From positions 25,175,919-25,239,918 of the forward strand of contig CM055279.1 of the NCBI GenBank assembly GCA_029237695.1: a DNA stretch of 64,000 nt, given 5' to 3'. Source of the stretch: Conchocele bisecta. Taxonomy: Eukaryota > Mollusca > Bivalvia > Lucinida > Thyasiridae. A program made the translations under genes and the position numbers. This document shows, in pieces, positions 51,102 to 62,345 of the stretch (position 1 is the stretch's first letter; each line of letters opens with the position of its first letter). The notes under the pieces are model-generated. The model was not told where the DNA came from, did not search any database, and saw only the letters and a program-made list of their open reading frames with translations.

Positions 51102-52527
51102 AAACTCTCTGGCGAAGAATAGTAGGAGACCGGCAATGGCCACGATTAAAGCCCAGGTATTCTCGGCGAGCCATCCGACCGTTTTTGATAATATAGATAA
51201 CAAGAAGGAGAGGAGACCTCCTATCAAACCAGGCAGCGCGGCAGCCAACTTTCCTGCTAATTTAGCCAGGAGACTGGCGAGGGCTTTTAGTTGTTTTTTT
51301 ATCCACTCCTTGGCTCCGCCGGATGGCGCGGGTGCCGGTGCTGGTGCTGGTGCTGGTGCTGGTGCGGGTGCTGGTGCGGCACCAGCATTGACAGCTACAA
51401 ATAGAGACGATATAGATAGAATTAGGGTCGATATAATCATGCTGAAAGCTGCGATGATGGTTAATATCGTGACGCCCTTCTCTCTGAACAGAGTGCGAAG
51501 ACGCTCACCGAGTGTCGTGTCCTCGTGCAGAACCCACGAGATTGTTTCGCGGCTCCGACTTAATTGGCCGGAAAGCGTCTCACGGTTAGTCGAAGCAGCC
51601 TCCAAGCGAGCCTCTCTTTCGTCCCGCAACGACCGCAGGAGTTTGTTGATCCGCTCGGTAGATTCTCTATCGTCACGGATTTCCCCAAGTTTTCTTTCTT
51701 CTAGCGCGATATGTTTGTCCAGCGCCGTGAGTTTGGAGAGGTTATTGACTAGTTCGCCCCGAGTTGTTTGCAGAGCCTTATCGAGTCCCCGGAGTTCGCG
51801 AAGAGGTAATGGTGGGTCATATTTCGTGCCGTTCATTTCGTTGACCGTGGTTTCCACTGTGTTAATAGCGTCGGTGGCTATACGAGGGACATCGCTGAGC
51901 TCGCTAATTTCTATAGCGGCGGCCGTCTTCGCCAGCGTTTAGTCGGTAGACTGTAGGGTTTTTACCATTTGTTGAGGCAGCTGCGACCGATCATCGATCA
52001 CTCCGAGAGCTCGAGCGAGGGATACTCCATATCGGTTCACGGAAGAGGGGCTGAGGAACTGGGTCGGGTCGTTCTTGTACGTCAGCAACTTCCAGCTATT
52101 ACCCCATTTAACCCACAAGTCTCATCTTTTAGTGCTGCGGAACTCCAACGTGGCCTTGATGCCGTTTTTAGACATCCCACCGTTGTACCCGAGACTCCGT
52201 TTCCTTGAGAGGCGCCAGCTCATCCTTGGAGATCCCCGCAGGAATCTCGGCACCGCCCGCCCATGCCGGAGTTGCGGGTGGGGCCTCTCTCGTAGGAAAA
52301 GGTGAGAAGGGCGTATTTTTGGGTGCGTCTGGACCAAACAAAGATGCGCGTGGATTAACCATAGGCGTATTTCGTGGTGCGCCTGGATCAAACAAAAGTG
52401 GAATTGGGGGTGCTGGTGTCTCTATGAAGGTCGTTTCGTCATAGTTATCGATGTCATCATCGATGTCATCATCATCGCGGAAATCGTCTCTGCCGATTTC
52501 ATCCATGTCAATATCGTAATCAACCAT
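51081..52527 (-). pseudogene. Membrane protein with Ala-Pro linker, copy 2 (broken)
   Basis: The 258-codon C-terminal part (51,081-51,857) is open. It comprises a charged coiled-coil region, a transmembrane segment (TILTIIAAFSMIISTLILSI), an (AP)n linker at about 51,330-51,380, then WIKKQLKALASLLAKLAGKL, LPGLIGGLLSFLLSIL and a last helix (WALIVAIAGLLLFFA) before a basic tail. Upstream, a TAA near 51,940 and frameshifts near 52,130-52,170 separate it from the Asp-rich N-terminus starting at 52,527. The Ala-Pro run is longer than in copy 1. Divergent from MCP across a 69-bp spacer. Confidence 0.72.
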
Positions 52528-52596
52528 ATTAATTTCTTAAAATTAATTATGTATTAAAGACAAAACCATACGGGTTTAATATAGATTCACTAAATT

Positions 52597-53896
52597 ATGT
52601 CTTCGAGTCAATACGGTCGCAAACTCAATCCATACCGCAGACTGCGTGAGCCCCTCGGGGCAAAAGGCGTGAGACAGAGTGTCGTTATTCCGAACAACCC
52701 ATCGACGATCGACCAGAACCAGCAGCTCTTGGTCCGCTTCCCCAGCCTCGGAGCAAACGACGTCATTGTGCCGGGTACTGTTCGCCTCGCTTTCACTATT
52801 TCGCTGACGTCGACGGACGAGGACCGAACCGTCGTTCAGAACCTTGGTCGCGCCATCGTCAAGAAGACCATGATAAAGATTTCTGGTAATGAGGTGATGT
52901 CGATCGACGACAGCGACGTCTACCATTGTTATCAGGACCTATGGAAGACGGCGCAAGAGCGTGAAAACGCTGTCTATCAGGGTATTGACACCAGCAAAAA
53001 TAAGAACGTAACCAAACTTAGAATCGGGGCTGGTAACAAGGTAGATAACAACGCGAGTGACAATGCTGTCGCGGGCGCTTACGGCAACCGCTTCTACATC
53101 CCGCTCGACTTTGAGTTGCTGGAGAGTCACATGCCCTACTATCAGAGCGCTTTGGCTGACCGCCTCGAATACGAACTAACGTTCAACGACTACGGCCGAG
53201 TTCTCATAACCAGCGACATGTTATCGACGTATACGATCGATAATGTTTCGCTGGAGTACGACATGGTCACGATGCCCGAACTCGCGCGATTGATCAGAAC
53301 CCAGTACACCGGGCGCGTTGCCATACTTTACGACCGAGTTCTTCGCCATCGCAAGATGACGAAAGACAAAGGCGACACATTGTGGAATATTAATGTCAAC
53401 GTACCCGCCCGCTCGATGAAAGGTATACTGATGTTGTTCGAGGATGCTCGGTTCGCGTTCGGTGCTAGAAAAACCGACAAATTCTATAACCCCAAAATCA
53501 CGAAGGTAGAGGTGACGATCGAGGGAAGTTCCCAATCAACTCTACAGCGCGGGTCTTCGCGCGCACCAGCAGTGGGACGAAGTAAGAAAGCAGTTTGCTG
53601 CCGGCTCTAAGCGCTCTCCGGAGGTTGCAGCGGTTGCCAAAGACCTGCATCTCTCGGCCGCCGTCTCCCTCGCGGAGTTCCTGAATACCAAATACGCGTT
53701 ATGGCTAGACATGCGAGCCAGCGACGACGACCAAATACACGGCAGCGGACGCCAAGTTGAGGACGCTAGCGAGGGTGTGACGATCCAGATAACCAAAGAG
53801 GCGGACGGAGCCGGGCCATTGAACGTGTACTTATATATAATTACAGACGCACAACTCAACATCGAAGATGGCCGATACGTCTCAGCACTCTACTGA
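52597..53896 (+). pseudogene. MCP: Double-jelly-roll major capsid protein, copy 2 (single frameshift)
   Basis: The best-preserved MCP. The frame from ATG 52,597 is open to about 53,525, carrying NLGRAIVKKTMIKISGNEV, the DFELLESHMPYYQSALADRL and LEYELTFNDYGRV segments and a RFAFGARKTDKFYNPKITKV strand region. After one frameshift near 53,525 the remainder is readable to the stop at 53,896, including MRASDDDQIHGSGRQ and the LNIEDGRYVSALY end. Length of about 430 codons is typical for Polinton MCPs. It forms the hexon-like shell and is followed by an overlapping ATPase gene. Confidence 0.9.
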
Positions 53897-54574
53897 TTTA
53901 ATAAAAAAATCATCTAACGATTTATTATAATTAATAAATTTGAAAAAATTAAGAAAATTAGCAATCAATACCAATTCACGATTGGAGATGCCCACTCTGC
54001 CATAATATGTGGGCAGACAGGATGTGGAAAAACGGTTTTCATCCTAGACTTGCTCGAGGGCTACTACCGCGATGCCTTTCGTCACATTGTGATCCTGTGT
54101 CCCACTGTGCGGCACAACGATACTTATCAGCGGCGCCCGTGGATATGGACCGACCCTGAGGTATACGTTATTGACCCCGGTGATAGGCTTCACGATTGGT
54201 TGCGTGGTTTATTCCAAAAATTCCAGGGTGAGCCCACCCTATACGTGATTGATGATTGCTCGGCCAAGGCGGCGATGACCAAAAAGAAGGACATGCTCTC
54301 CGAGCTCGCATTTTCTGGCCGCCATGCTAGGCAAAGCGTATGGATATCCACTCAAAAGTACAACGCCGTCCTCAAGGATCTGCGCGAGCAAACGAAATGG
54401 GTCGCCCTCTTTCACTGCAAGGACCGAGACTCGTTCGATGACTGTCTTCGAGAGAATGACGTTATCCCAACGCGCGAGGAGCGCCTGGAGGTTCGACAGA
54501 TGCTTTCGGAAACTAAGCACGCCAAGCTTTTGCTAAAGACTGATCAACCAACTACTTACGAAGTTATCAATTAA
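53868..54574 (+). pseudogene. ATP: A32-like packaging ATPase, copy 2 (N-terminal frameshift)
   Basis: From the IGDAHSAIICGQTGCGKT Walker A region through YVIDDCSAK (Walker B) to the stop at 54,574 the frame is open and nearly identical to copy 1. The normal start at 53,868 (MADTSQHST) runs into a TAA within about 20 codons because of an insertion of about 12 bases and a following indel at 53,894-53,945. Internal initiation would miss the start of the P-loop domain. Overlap with the MCP end is as in copy 1. Confidence 0.85.
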
Positions 54575-54576
54575 TT

Positions 54577-54698
54577 TTATAATTAATTAGCAATTACTGA
54601 ACAAATGCTGAACAATGCTGAACAATGCTTAGCAATTGCTGAACAATGCTGAACAAATGCTTAACAAATGTTGAACAAATGCTGAACAATGGTTAACA
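54577..54698. repeat. TGCTGAACAA-type tandem repeats, copy 2
   Basis: The same array as 6,969-7,124 but shorter and with differently ordered GCTGAACAATGC and GCTTAACAAATG variants. Confidence 0.65.
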
Positions 54699-55479
54699 AT
54701 GTTAACAATTTGGTGCTCCGCTGCGAGCTTTGTTGCGAGCATAATGGTGATCATAAGTATCGGGTGGTGCGCTTGGCAATATGTTAAAGTGATGAGACTT
54801 CTTAGAATAGTTAAATTAATTTTAAGAAAAATGAACTGCGACGAACTCTCTCGATCAGCTAATAGAAGAAACCTCAACTCCGACTGCCAACATAGATAAT
54901 GATCCGACAGAGCAATCAGAATCAACTCCAACGGCAGTTGGTATTGGGTTGAGTGCAACGACTCCGAATGAAAATGAAAATGCGGCGCGACGAGAGTGGC
55001 TAGCTGCGCTGGTTGCTGGGGGACAATCGGAGCATTATCTCGGTAGGCGTCTCTCAGTTTTTCAGGTGGATAAGATGTCAGATGCGGAGATCGATAAAAT
55101 GTATGCGCGATACGAATCCAAATTGGGAGCGGAGATGACAAAAACTCTCGGATCGGCGGCAATTCATTTGTACGCAACCGCCGTTAGTATACTTCTCCCT
55201 ATACCAAACACCGCGGGATTGATTGACGATCTAGAGACTGACCCTTTTATAGGTCACACTCTTAGAACAGCCTGCTGCTCAATTTATCACAAGTTTGGAA
55301 TGTACTTAGCTCCGCTGAAAACCGCGTTGACCACGGGTAAACACTGTCAATTTGGACATATATGCCCACGAACTATAAGCCCTAATATTATAAATGATGA
55401 CACAAGACACACCCGCGAGAGTGACGGAACCACACTCAACCCAATCGAAATTGGAGTTGAACCAGAGCACGTTGGATGA
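54699..55479 (+). pseudogene. Polinton-associated protein with LPIP/HKFGMYLAP C-terminus, copy 2
   Basis: The counterpart of 7,125-7,828. The N-terminal membrane-helix part (54,699-54,830) and the ATG at 54,831 are kept, but an indel near 54,850 shifts the frame. The C-terminal portion from about 54,900 is open through LLPIPNTAGLIDDLETDP and YHKFGMYLAPLKTALTTGKH. The normal stop near 55,386 is lost by a short deletion, so the frame reads on into the next gene to 55,479. Confidence 0.6.
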
Positions 55480-55875
55480 ACCCTCAACAGCACGACATAA
55501 AAACCCGAAAAGACAGGCAGCTGGGCGGGCGGCGGCTGTCACCTCCCGAAAAGTTAAAACCACAAATAAAATGCTCGCCGAGCTTCAAGATGTCAAACTC
55601 AAATTGAGATTGGAGTTGCAATCGGAGACAACAAAACACCCGGTGGAGCTGTTTCTCCCCCAATCGCTATTGGATCGAAACCGATTGCTCCAACTCCCAA
55701 TACTGATTGGATCCCGTGGGTTGTTGTTGGTGGTCTGTCGGTTGTGGGCACCCTGTATGTGCTTTACCGTTTCAACAACAGGTCATCAACGAGGTTGAAA
55801 TTGAAAAAACAACCCCCGACACTGTTGGACGCGCCCCATTTAAACATTGATCGCGACCCTTTTTATATGCAATAA
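55394..55875 (+). pseudogene. Single-pass membrane protein with KNPKRQAAGR motif, copy 2 (frameshifted)
   Basis: The ATG at 55,394 and RHKNPKRQAAGRAAAVTSRK are kept. After about 55,600 indels move the frame; the transmembrane part (around 55,710-55,760) and the DPFYMQ end before the TAA at 55,873-55,875 are in another frame than the start. The region again contains CCAATCG...ATTGG palindromes, at positions that differ from copy 1. Confidence 0.6.
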
Positions 55876-55877
55876 TT

Positions 55878-56114
55878 ATGATGGCTGAACAAGATGGTAA
55901 AATGTTAGTGAATGCGTTTTATCACGCCGTGGTGATATCGGGTTTCAGTATCGGGTATGCTCGACTATCAAAGATGGCACTAGGAGGATCCGCTCCCAAA
56001 TTGGACTTTACTGCGAGAGACGTAGGGCTCGCGACCTTAGATGTAGCGGCCGCAGTTTGGACCCGAGATTATCTAGTTAAAGCTGGAATTCTACCCGTTA
56101 ATATATGGAAATAA
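55878..56114 (+). CDS. Small hydrophobic protein, copy 2
   Basis: A 78-codon intact gene with hydrophobic stretches at about residues 9-27 (MLVNAFYHAVVISGFSIGY) and 49-60 (VGLATLDVAAAVW), and a basic C-terminus ending NIWK. A likely two-pass membrane or capsid-associated peptide; family recurrent in Polintons to my knowledge, function unknown. It starts 2 bp after the preceding stop and ends 1 bp before the next start, typical of a tightly packed transcription unit. Confidence 0.65.
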   Translation: MMAEQDGKMLVNAFYHAVVISGFSIGYARLSKMALGGSAPKLDFTARDVGLATLDVAAAVWTRDYLVKAGILPVNIWK

Positions 56115-56115
56115 A

Positions 56116-56553
56116 ATGGCTTCGATCGCAATAATGATAGGTGGTGCGCTCGTGAACGCATTGGCTTTCAGCGGTAGCAACTATTTCTTCTCTAAACTGA
56201 AAAGCTCGGACGCGGATGAGGAGCGCGAGCGTCACGATTTAGCCGAAGAACAACTCAAGAGTGCAGACGAAGCATGGTCGAAAAAACGAACCGCACATCT
56301 GGACTGGGTCAACGAAGAGCTTCGCCGCGAGAATCACGCCGCGCAAACTTTCCAGAACGTTGAAGAAGCCAACCGCGAGTACGCGCTGGCATATCCGCAG
56401 AGAAGTGTCGCGCCACTGGATCGTGAGCCGCAACTTTCAGATTTCTATGTACCGTCAGAGACCCAAAAAGACCGCGAGATCGCGTTCATCGTCGTAGGAA
56501 TGGGTGTGGTGTGTCTCGTCGGCTACTATATTCAATCGAAAATTTTAAATTAA
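56116..56553 (+). CDS. Two-helix membrane protein with charged central helix, copy 2
   Basis: An intact 145-codon gene: hydrophobic residues 1-25 (IMIGGALVNALAFSGSNYFF), a long charged helix (about 35-90, with EERERHDLAEEQL and KKRTAHLDWVNEEL), a SDFYVPSE linker and a second transmembrane segment at about 121-140 (IAFIVVGMGVVCLVGYY). I recognise it as one of the most conserved small proteins in animal Polintons. A minor capsid-associated or cement-type role is only a guess. It is followed by an AT-rich leader before the integrase unit. Confidence 0.72.
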   Translation: MASIAIMIGGALVNALAFSGSNYFFSKLKSSDADEERERHDLAEEQLKSADEAWSKKRTAHLDWVNEELRRENHAAQTFQNVEEANREYALAYPQRSVAPLDREPQLSDFYVPSETQKDREIAFIVVGMGVVCLVGYYIQSKILN

Positions 56554-56596
56554 TTATTTTAAATAACTTTTTTTATAAATATATATATATAGAACG

Positions 56597-57967
56597 ATGT
56601 CAGTTGACGAACTTTATTTTGCTATGATTGATGTAGGCTTACACTGCCCCCTTAACAAACACCGCATAGCTGGTGAAAAGGGCATGATTTGTCTGGCCCG
56701 AGATTCTCTCGAGACGTGGCGGGAGGACGAAAAAGCGGCCACCCTTTTCGCAAAGCGGATGTTAGATTCCTCCACCAATCCTGGGGGATTAGATTTTCCC
56801 AATTTCCTTCAGAACTTAACCCCCAATCGCGATTGTACTTCCAACAAAGGTTTATTATTATCGACGCAGTTACCGGACGATCTGGCGAGGGCATGTTGGA
56901 GATTGTCCGATATATTAGAATACATCGCATACTATGAACACGCGCAAACTTAATACCAAACTATTGGTTCGCCTAACGCGCAAACTAGCGAACATGTACT
57001 ATAGCCCCCGCGGCTACTGGAAGGGACTCGCTGCCATCAAGAACCTCGCGGCGGCGACCAAGGTTTCAGAAAACGCTGTCAAGGAATGGCTCAAGAAGCA
57101 GGCCATCTGGCAGATCTATTTACCCGCGCCTCACAATATTCCGCGCCCGAAATTCGACGTGCCGGTACCGAACCAAGTTCACCAAGCGGATCTCCTGTTT
57201 CTCCCTCACGATCGCGTCGGTCGTAAGACGTAACAAGTACGCGCTAGACAGACGTTGACGTAGCGAGTCGTTATAAGGGGGCTGAGCCGTTGGCCACTAA
57301 AGAGTCTAAGGAGGTGGCCGAGGCTCTCTCCCGAATATATAAGAGGAGTCCTCTCAAATGGCCGAATCTTCTCCAGGTCGATCCCGGCCGCGAGTTCATG
57401 GGCGCGGTCTCTCATCTATTGTCTAAGCACGAAGTTTCTGTCAGACGCGGCCGCGTCAACATCCACCGGGACCAGGGGATCGTGGAACGCTTCAATCGAA
57501 CCCTGGCTGAGAGACTGTTCGGACACCAATACTCTAAAGAACTTGTAGACCCTCATTCGCGATCGACCGAGTGGGTGGCCAGACTGCCCGCCGTGGTCTC
57601 CGCATTGAACGGAGAGGTAACCAGATTGATAGGTAAGAAGCCTGTAGATGCTATCAAGTTTAAAAGGGTGACGAGCGATCCCTCTGCCGTCTCGCGCGGG
57701 CGACCCGTTGGTTTAGAGGAGCAACGGCTTCCATCAGATATTGACGTCCGGTACCTCTATCAACCGGGAGAGCTCGAAGGTGGCAGCCGCCGCGCGACTG
57801 ATCCCGTGTGGTCTCTCAATGTATATCATCTAGATCGATCTATTACCAAACCCGATGAGCCCGTGCTCTACTATTTGGATGATGGGCCATCTCGAGGGTT
57901 TGTTCGCGAAGAACTTCTCGCGGTGCCTTCTGACACCCAGCTACCCCCGGATCATCAGAGTCTTTAG
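56597..57967 (+). pseudogene. INT: Retroviral-type DDE integrase with N-terminal extension, copy 2 (frameshifted)
   Basis: The extension (56,597-56,950) ends in a stop after ILEYIAYYEHAQT. The integrase part begins in another frame at about 56,934 and is broken again near 57,225-57,290, between the first catalytic Asp (QADLLFLPHD) and the second. The 57,290-57,967 part is open for 225 codons and contains the second Asp (DPGREFMG), the Glu (GIVERFNRTLAERLF) and the complete C-terminal domain (DVRYLYQPGELEGGSRR...). Because the extension terminates cleanly here, it may be an independent small gene. Confidence 0.85.
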
Positions 57968-57998
57968 TATTCTCTCTCGGAGTTCCTTTTTTTTTTAC

Positions 57999-60900
57999 CT
58001 ATCCTATAGGCTCGGTGTGTAACCCTTCTTCCATCACTCTCCTCTTGTCGTAGTACGCCGAGAGTCTTAATTTTTGTTGACAGTACGTCTTCATCACCCC
58101 GTTAATCATTCGGAATCCCCTGTTCTCCGCCATATCCCTACCCCCTTCGAGAGCACTCTTATACCTCCCCCAAGTCAGATCGTTAGATCTCTTCGACATC
58201 CCCTTGGCCGAGTGCTTAGATTTTCCATCACCGCTCACGTAGTAACACTTGCTACACAGAGCGATGGCTCTATCCCCTTCGAATTCCAGCTTGAACAGTC
58301 CCGGAGTTCTGTTGCTCCACACGTCCCACGCCAACCACTCGGTCTTCTCCTTATTAAACTTTCTTCATATTCTTTCTCACCACCGCCGCCAGCGTCTTCT
58401 CCGACAGCGCGAAGTACATGCTGTCAGTGTCCATCTGTATCAGTTCGAAATCTCCGCGATCCACGTACTTGTCCAAGAAATCGTAGTAGAACTCCAGCAT
58501 CCGGAGCTTGGCCAACTGGTAGACCGCTATGCCACACTGAAACGGTCTGTTGATCACCACTCGAGTCTTCCTGCTCGATATCTCGTAAGCCTCCCCAATC
58601 TCCTCCAGGTCTTCGAACCACGCCGACCTCAGTGCCCGATCGACAGTCTTCTCATCCTTAGTATATGTGGTGTTCAGGTGTCTCTCTTGTGCCTCTATCA
58701 GCTTGCCACAACACGCGTTGCCAACCAGTTTGAATATCTCCGCCAACACCGCCTTGCTCTTGTCGACGTCCCCCGTCCGTCTAGCAGCGGTGACCTCTTT
58801 AACGAACCATTGAAACGTTTTGCCGGGTGTGTAGTCTATCACCCTATGCACCGCCTTGACGATCAGACCGTGCTCCAGATACCACTTTAGCAGCGGGGAG
58901 TATATGATCATCTTCTTGGCGGACATTGCCCCCACGAGCTTTCTCTGTCCTTCGACTCTTTTCCTACCGGTCCCGGCCAGGTAGTCCTTCATGTGCTGCG
59001 GAAACTCGTACTCATCGACTTCTCGATTAACGAACAGCGCTGACATTTCCGAGAACTTGTCTCTCAACGTTTCAGGGACCTCTATATCCAACTCCGCAAA
59101 TCCGAACCACTTTTCACTCCTGACCTTCCTCACGAAACGGTCTATATACGACTGTCTTTCCGGGTCGTCACAAGTCCATATCTGCTCCTCACCACACGGC
59201 ATGTCCTTCGACAGAGTAGATAGGTACAGAGCATTGGCATCGTACCCCAGCACCGCCTTGCACATCTTCTCCTCCCGACTCCCCACCTGACCCCTGATCG
59301 TTGACCTTCCAGCCTCGGCGTATCTGGACAATACTATGGACGGACCACCGACCAATCCCTGCTTCATCATCTCGTAAGTTTCAGACTTCGGTGACCACAG
59401 CTCGGGCGTGTCCGCCTTCCCATCGATCGACCCTCGGAGTAGTTACTGAAGGGAAACACCGGGCAGAGACACAGCATCCTTGAGTATGTCCACACCTCTT
59501 CCCCTGTAGAACTCCGTCATTTTAGTCAGAGCCTCCAGGAACGGTCCTACATCCAAGTCGTTGTAGTGTTGAAACCATTCATTGAACGTCTTCCTCCCCT
59601 TTTCTCGGAATACCTTCTTACACTCTTTCCACTCGGACAACGACAGAAGGAACTCACCCTTCAACTTCGAGTACCACTCGGGATAGTCTGGCAGCCCCGG
59701 ATGGTCGAGCTTGTCCGCGCTATCGAACCACTCGTATGGAAAGTGAGACTTTACCGTTTTACAGTCGTACGCCTTAACCCACCGGTCGTACGTGGTACCG
59801 GGATACTGGATGATGTCGAGAAATCTAAACTCCGGGGTAAACAGAAACATCGTCGTGCTGGCTCTCTTTCCGACCATCACCTTATTCACGGTGGCCGCCA
59901 ACTTCTCTACAAAGTACTGCTTGATATGGTTCAGGTCGTACCTGCTACAGTTGAACCCCACCACCGGGACTTGGTCAATCCAAGAAATAATCTTTGCTTG
60001 CTGAGACTTCGATAACATATCTATGTCGACCGGCAGATACTTCTTCCTAACCCCCTCCCTGATTGCATTGCCTCTCATCTGCAGCTCAGTTATGAACCTC
60101 TCGACTACCGTGTCGGGATCTCGTTCGCATAGGTGTGTGATCCCTTCATGCATCGTATCCCCCAACGACACCGATATAGGAACGTGCTCGACCTCGAAGG
60201 TCAGGTCTTTGGTGGGTCGCGCGGTTTTTGACTTGTCGAGATACGCCTCGAAGTCGTAGACTATCTGGTGGGGGTACAGAGTCGTCTCCTCCTCGCGTGG
60301 CGATTGTGGATAGTAGGTATTCACCTCATTCAACCACTCGCACTCCCACATCACCACCAGCTCGTAACCCGCCTTCCTTATCTTGGCGTCTTGAATTTTC
60401 GTCCTCTTGTACAGCGATATCGCGTTACCTCTCATGCAATGCCTCGGACACCCGTGCCAGAAGCATCCGTGAAACTGAAACACGGTCTCGGTCTCGTGAC
60501 AGTAACCGTCGACCGGATCACCGGCCACCCACCTCTCACCACCGTGACCGCAGTTGGCGTGATGTATGTGCTTTCCCACCCTCTCCTCTTCTCTGCTCAA
60601 CCATTGAATCGACCTCACACTCGCTGACCCCTTTGGGATAGAACGCCTTCTCGTAGGCCGACTGCGGTCTCTCTACCCTCTTACCTGGACATGTCACCAC
60701 GGTCTTCCCACCCATGCAGGTGGTCGCGTGCCTGTGCATGTTACACGACTTTGTGAACCGTTGTTGACATCCGGTGCACCCGTACTCGTTCGTCATCTTG
60801 CGGAGATTCGTTATGAGGAACGAGTGACCTCCAAACATTCCTATCGTCATTGTCTTCCTCCCAACCACGTCGTAATTTGCCGGAACCTTCATGAGGTACC

Positions 60901-61934
60901 ACACTCCGTCGGCGGTGCTCGTAAACGCGAATGCCCATCTTGAAGCGCTCTTCTACCTTCTTAATATCATCCAGGGGGATTCCCTTACTACCCGGTCCGT
61001 TATCGTGCCCGAGGTATTCGTGAGCCAGAGCTCGTGCCTTCCTACAACACCCGTCGGGTCTCCCTCCACGTTGGATGGCTATGCACCTAAACAGACACAA
61101 GTAGTCGTCGTACGTGTCGACGGAATACATTCCCTTTTTCTGTCTTAACCAGTCTGGGAGTTTTCCCGCTCCCATGAGAAGTTGTTGCGCGTCGATGATC
61201 ATCTTCACCTCGACCGATATCCAACGAACGAAGGTCCATTTTGTGTTTGGTCTATCGACTTTGTCGATGTCCATTCGACCTTTCTCTCTATCGGATATCC
61301 AACTCTCGGCTTTGGCTATCTCGTTTATCCACGGACTGCCCTTTGATTGTTTGTGATAAATCATAGTAGCGTCGTTCTCTATGTTCCTAATACGATACGA
61401 GCACGAATACCTCAGGTAACATGCCGTGGTCATCTCTGGGCGAATTTTATTCATTATGCGATTAGCGATCTCCCCGTCTACCCCCCTCTCGAAAGTCCAT
61501 ACTATCTTCCTCCTACCCCTATCAACAGTTTCCCTAACTTCGGCTTCTTCGGCGAGAATCCTGGGACCCTCCTCCACCAAAGCTCTGGCGATATCTCTCC
61601 TCTTCTTGGGAGGTCCCCCCACCAACCCTTGATAAATCTTGTTGTAGTACGCCTTGTATAGGGGTTTTCTACGTGCGCTGGGATCTTCTTTTACACGCTG
61701 CGCGTAAGCGGTGGCGCGCAGACTGGCCGTCGTCTCGTTCTCCAATTTCTCGGAGCGTTTTTCGGGGTCGGCGGGTCAGCTCGCTCCGGTCGAAACCGCA
61801 CGCCGCAGCCTCTCCTCATAGACGACGGCTCGCGCGTCACTTATCCTATCTGGTATATCTTTCTTGAGTCTCAAACCTCTTAGGGAAATTCCCCAACTCT
61901 TATCTTGCTCTCTCATTTGCTTTATGGTAGGCAT
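57999..61934 (-). pseudogene. PolB: Protein-primed family B DNA polymerase, copy 2 (few breaks)
   Basis: From ATG 61,934 (MPTIKQMREQ, SAP-like) to TAG at 57,999. The 60,741-61,745 part carries the N-terminal region and a CLFRCIAIQRGG segment. The 59,443-60,618 part has DGYCHETETVFQFHGCFWHG, exonuclease motifs YDFEAYL (about 60,260), FNCSRYDLN (about 59,945) and YNDLDVGPF (about 59,550). The 58,354-59,370 part has YDANALYLS, KLVGNACCGKL and MDTDSMYF (about 58,420). Breaks: near 61,760, 60,910, 60,610, a TAA at about 59,440, and about 58,345-58,370. About 1,300 codons, usual for Polinton PolB. Convergent with the integrase. Confidence 0.93.
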
Positions 61935-61949
61935 TATACTGAGTATAAC
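61935..61949 (-). promoter_or_regulatory. GTTATACTCAGTATA box abutting the PolB start, copy 2
   Basis: Identical 15-mer and spacing (zero bases to the ATG) as in copy 1; the same box occurs in the left TIR before the first gene. Confidence 0.5.
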
Positions 61950-62345
61950 CAATTGATTTTTTATCTTCAATAGGGTGTAAGTTTATATTTATTCGTAATA
62001 AATATATGACAGATTGTTGTAATATACTTAGTATAACTTATGGATAACTTGTCTTTAATAGGGTGTCAGTTTATATTTGTGACAGATTGGTGTAAAATAC
62101 TGAGTATAACTTATAGATTTCTTATCTTTAATAGGGTGTCGGTTGTTATTTTATTCGTAATAAAAGTATGACAGATTGTTGTATATATATACTGAGTATA
62201 TGGATAACTTGTCTTTAATAGGGTGTCAGTATATATTTGTGACAGATTGCTGTAAAATACTGAGTATAACTTATGGATTTCTTATCTTCAATAGGGTGTC
62301 AGTTGTTATTTTATTCGTAATAAAAGTATGACAGATTGTTGTATA
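61950..62345. repeat. Subterminal tandem repeats, copy 2 (about five units)
   Basis: Two alternating unit types share AATAGGGTGTCAG, GACAGATTG(T/C)TGTA and ACTGAGTATAAC. About two units more than copy 1, consistent with expansion or loss by slippage or unequal exchange. Confidence 0.8.

Noticed and set aside
51136..51942. 268-codon plus-strand frame
   Set aside because: Antisense of the AP-linker membrane protein; the Gly-Ala run is the complement of the Ala-Pro codons, and the minus strand is the one with conserved domain order.
14515..62345. CRISPR array at the subterminal repeats or minisatellites
   Set aside because: Units are contiguous tandem repeats without unique spacers, no cas genes are present, and the context is eukaryotic.
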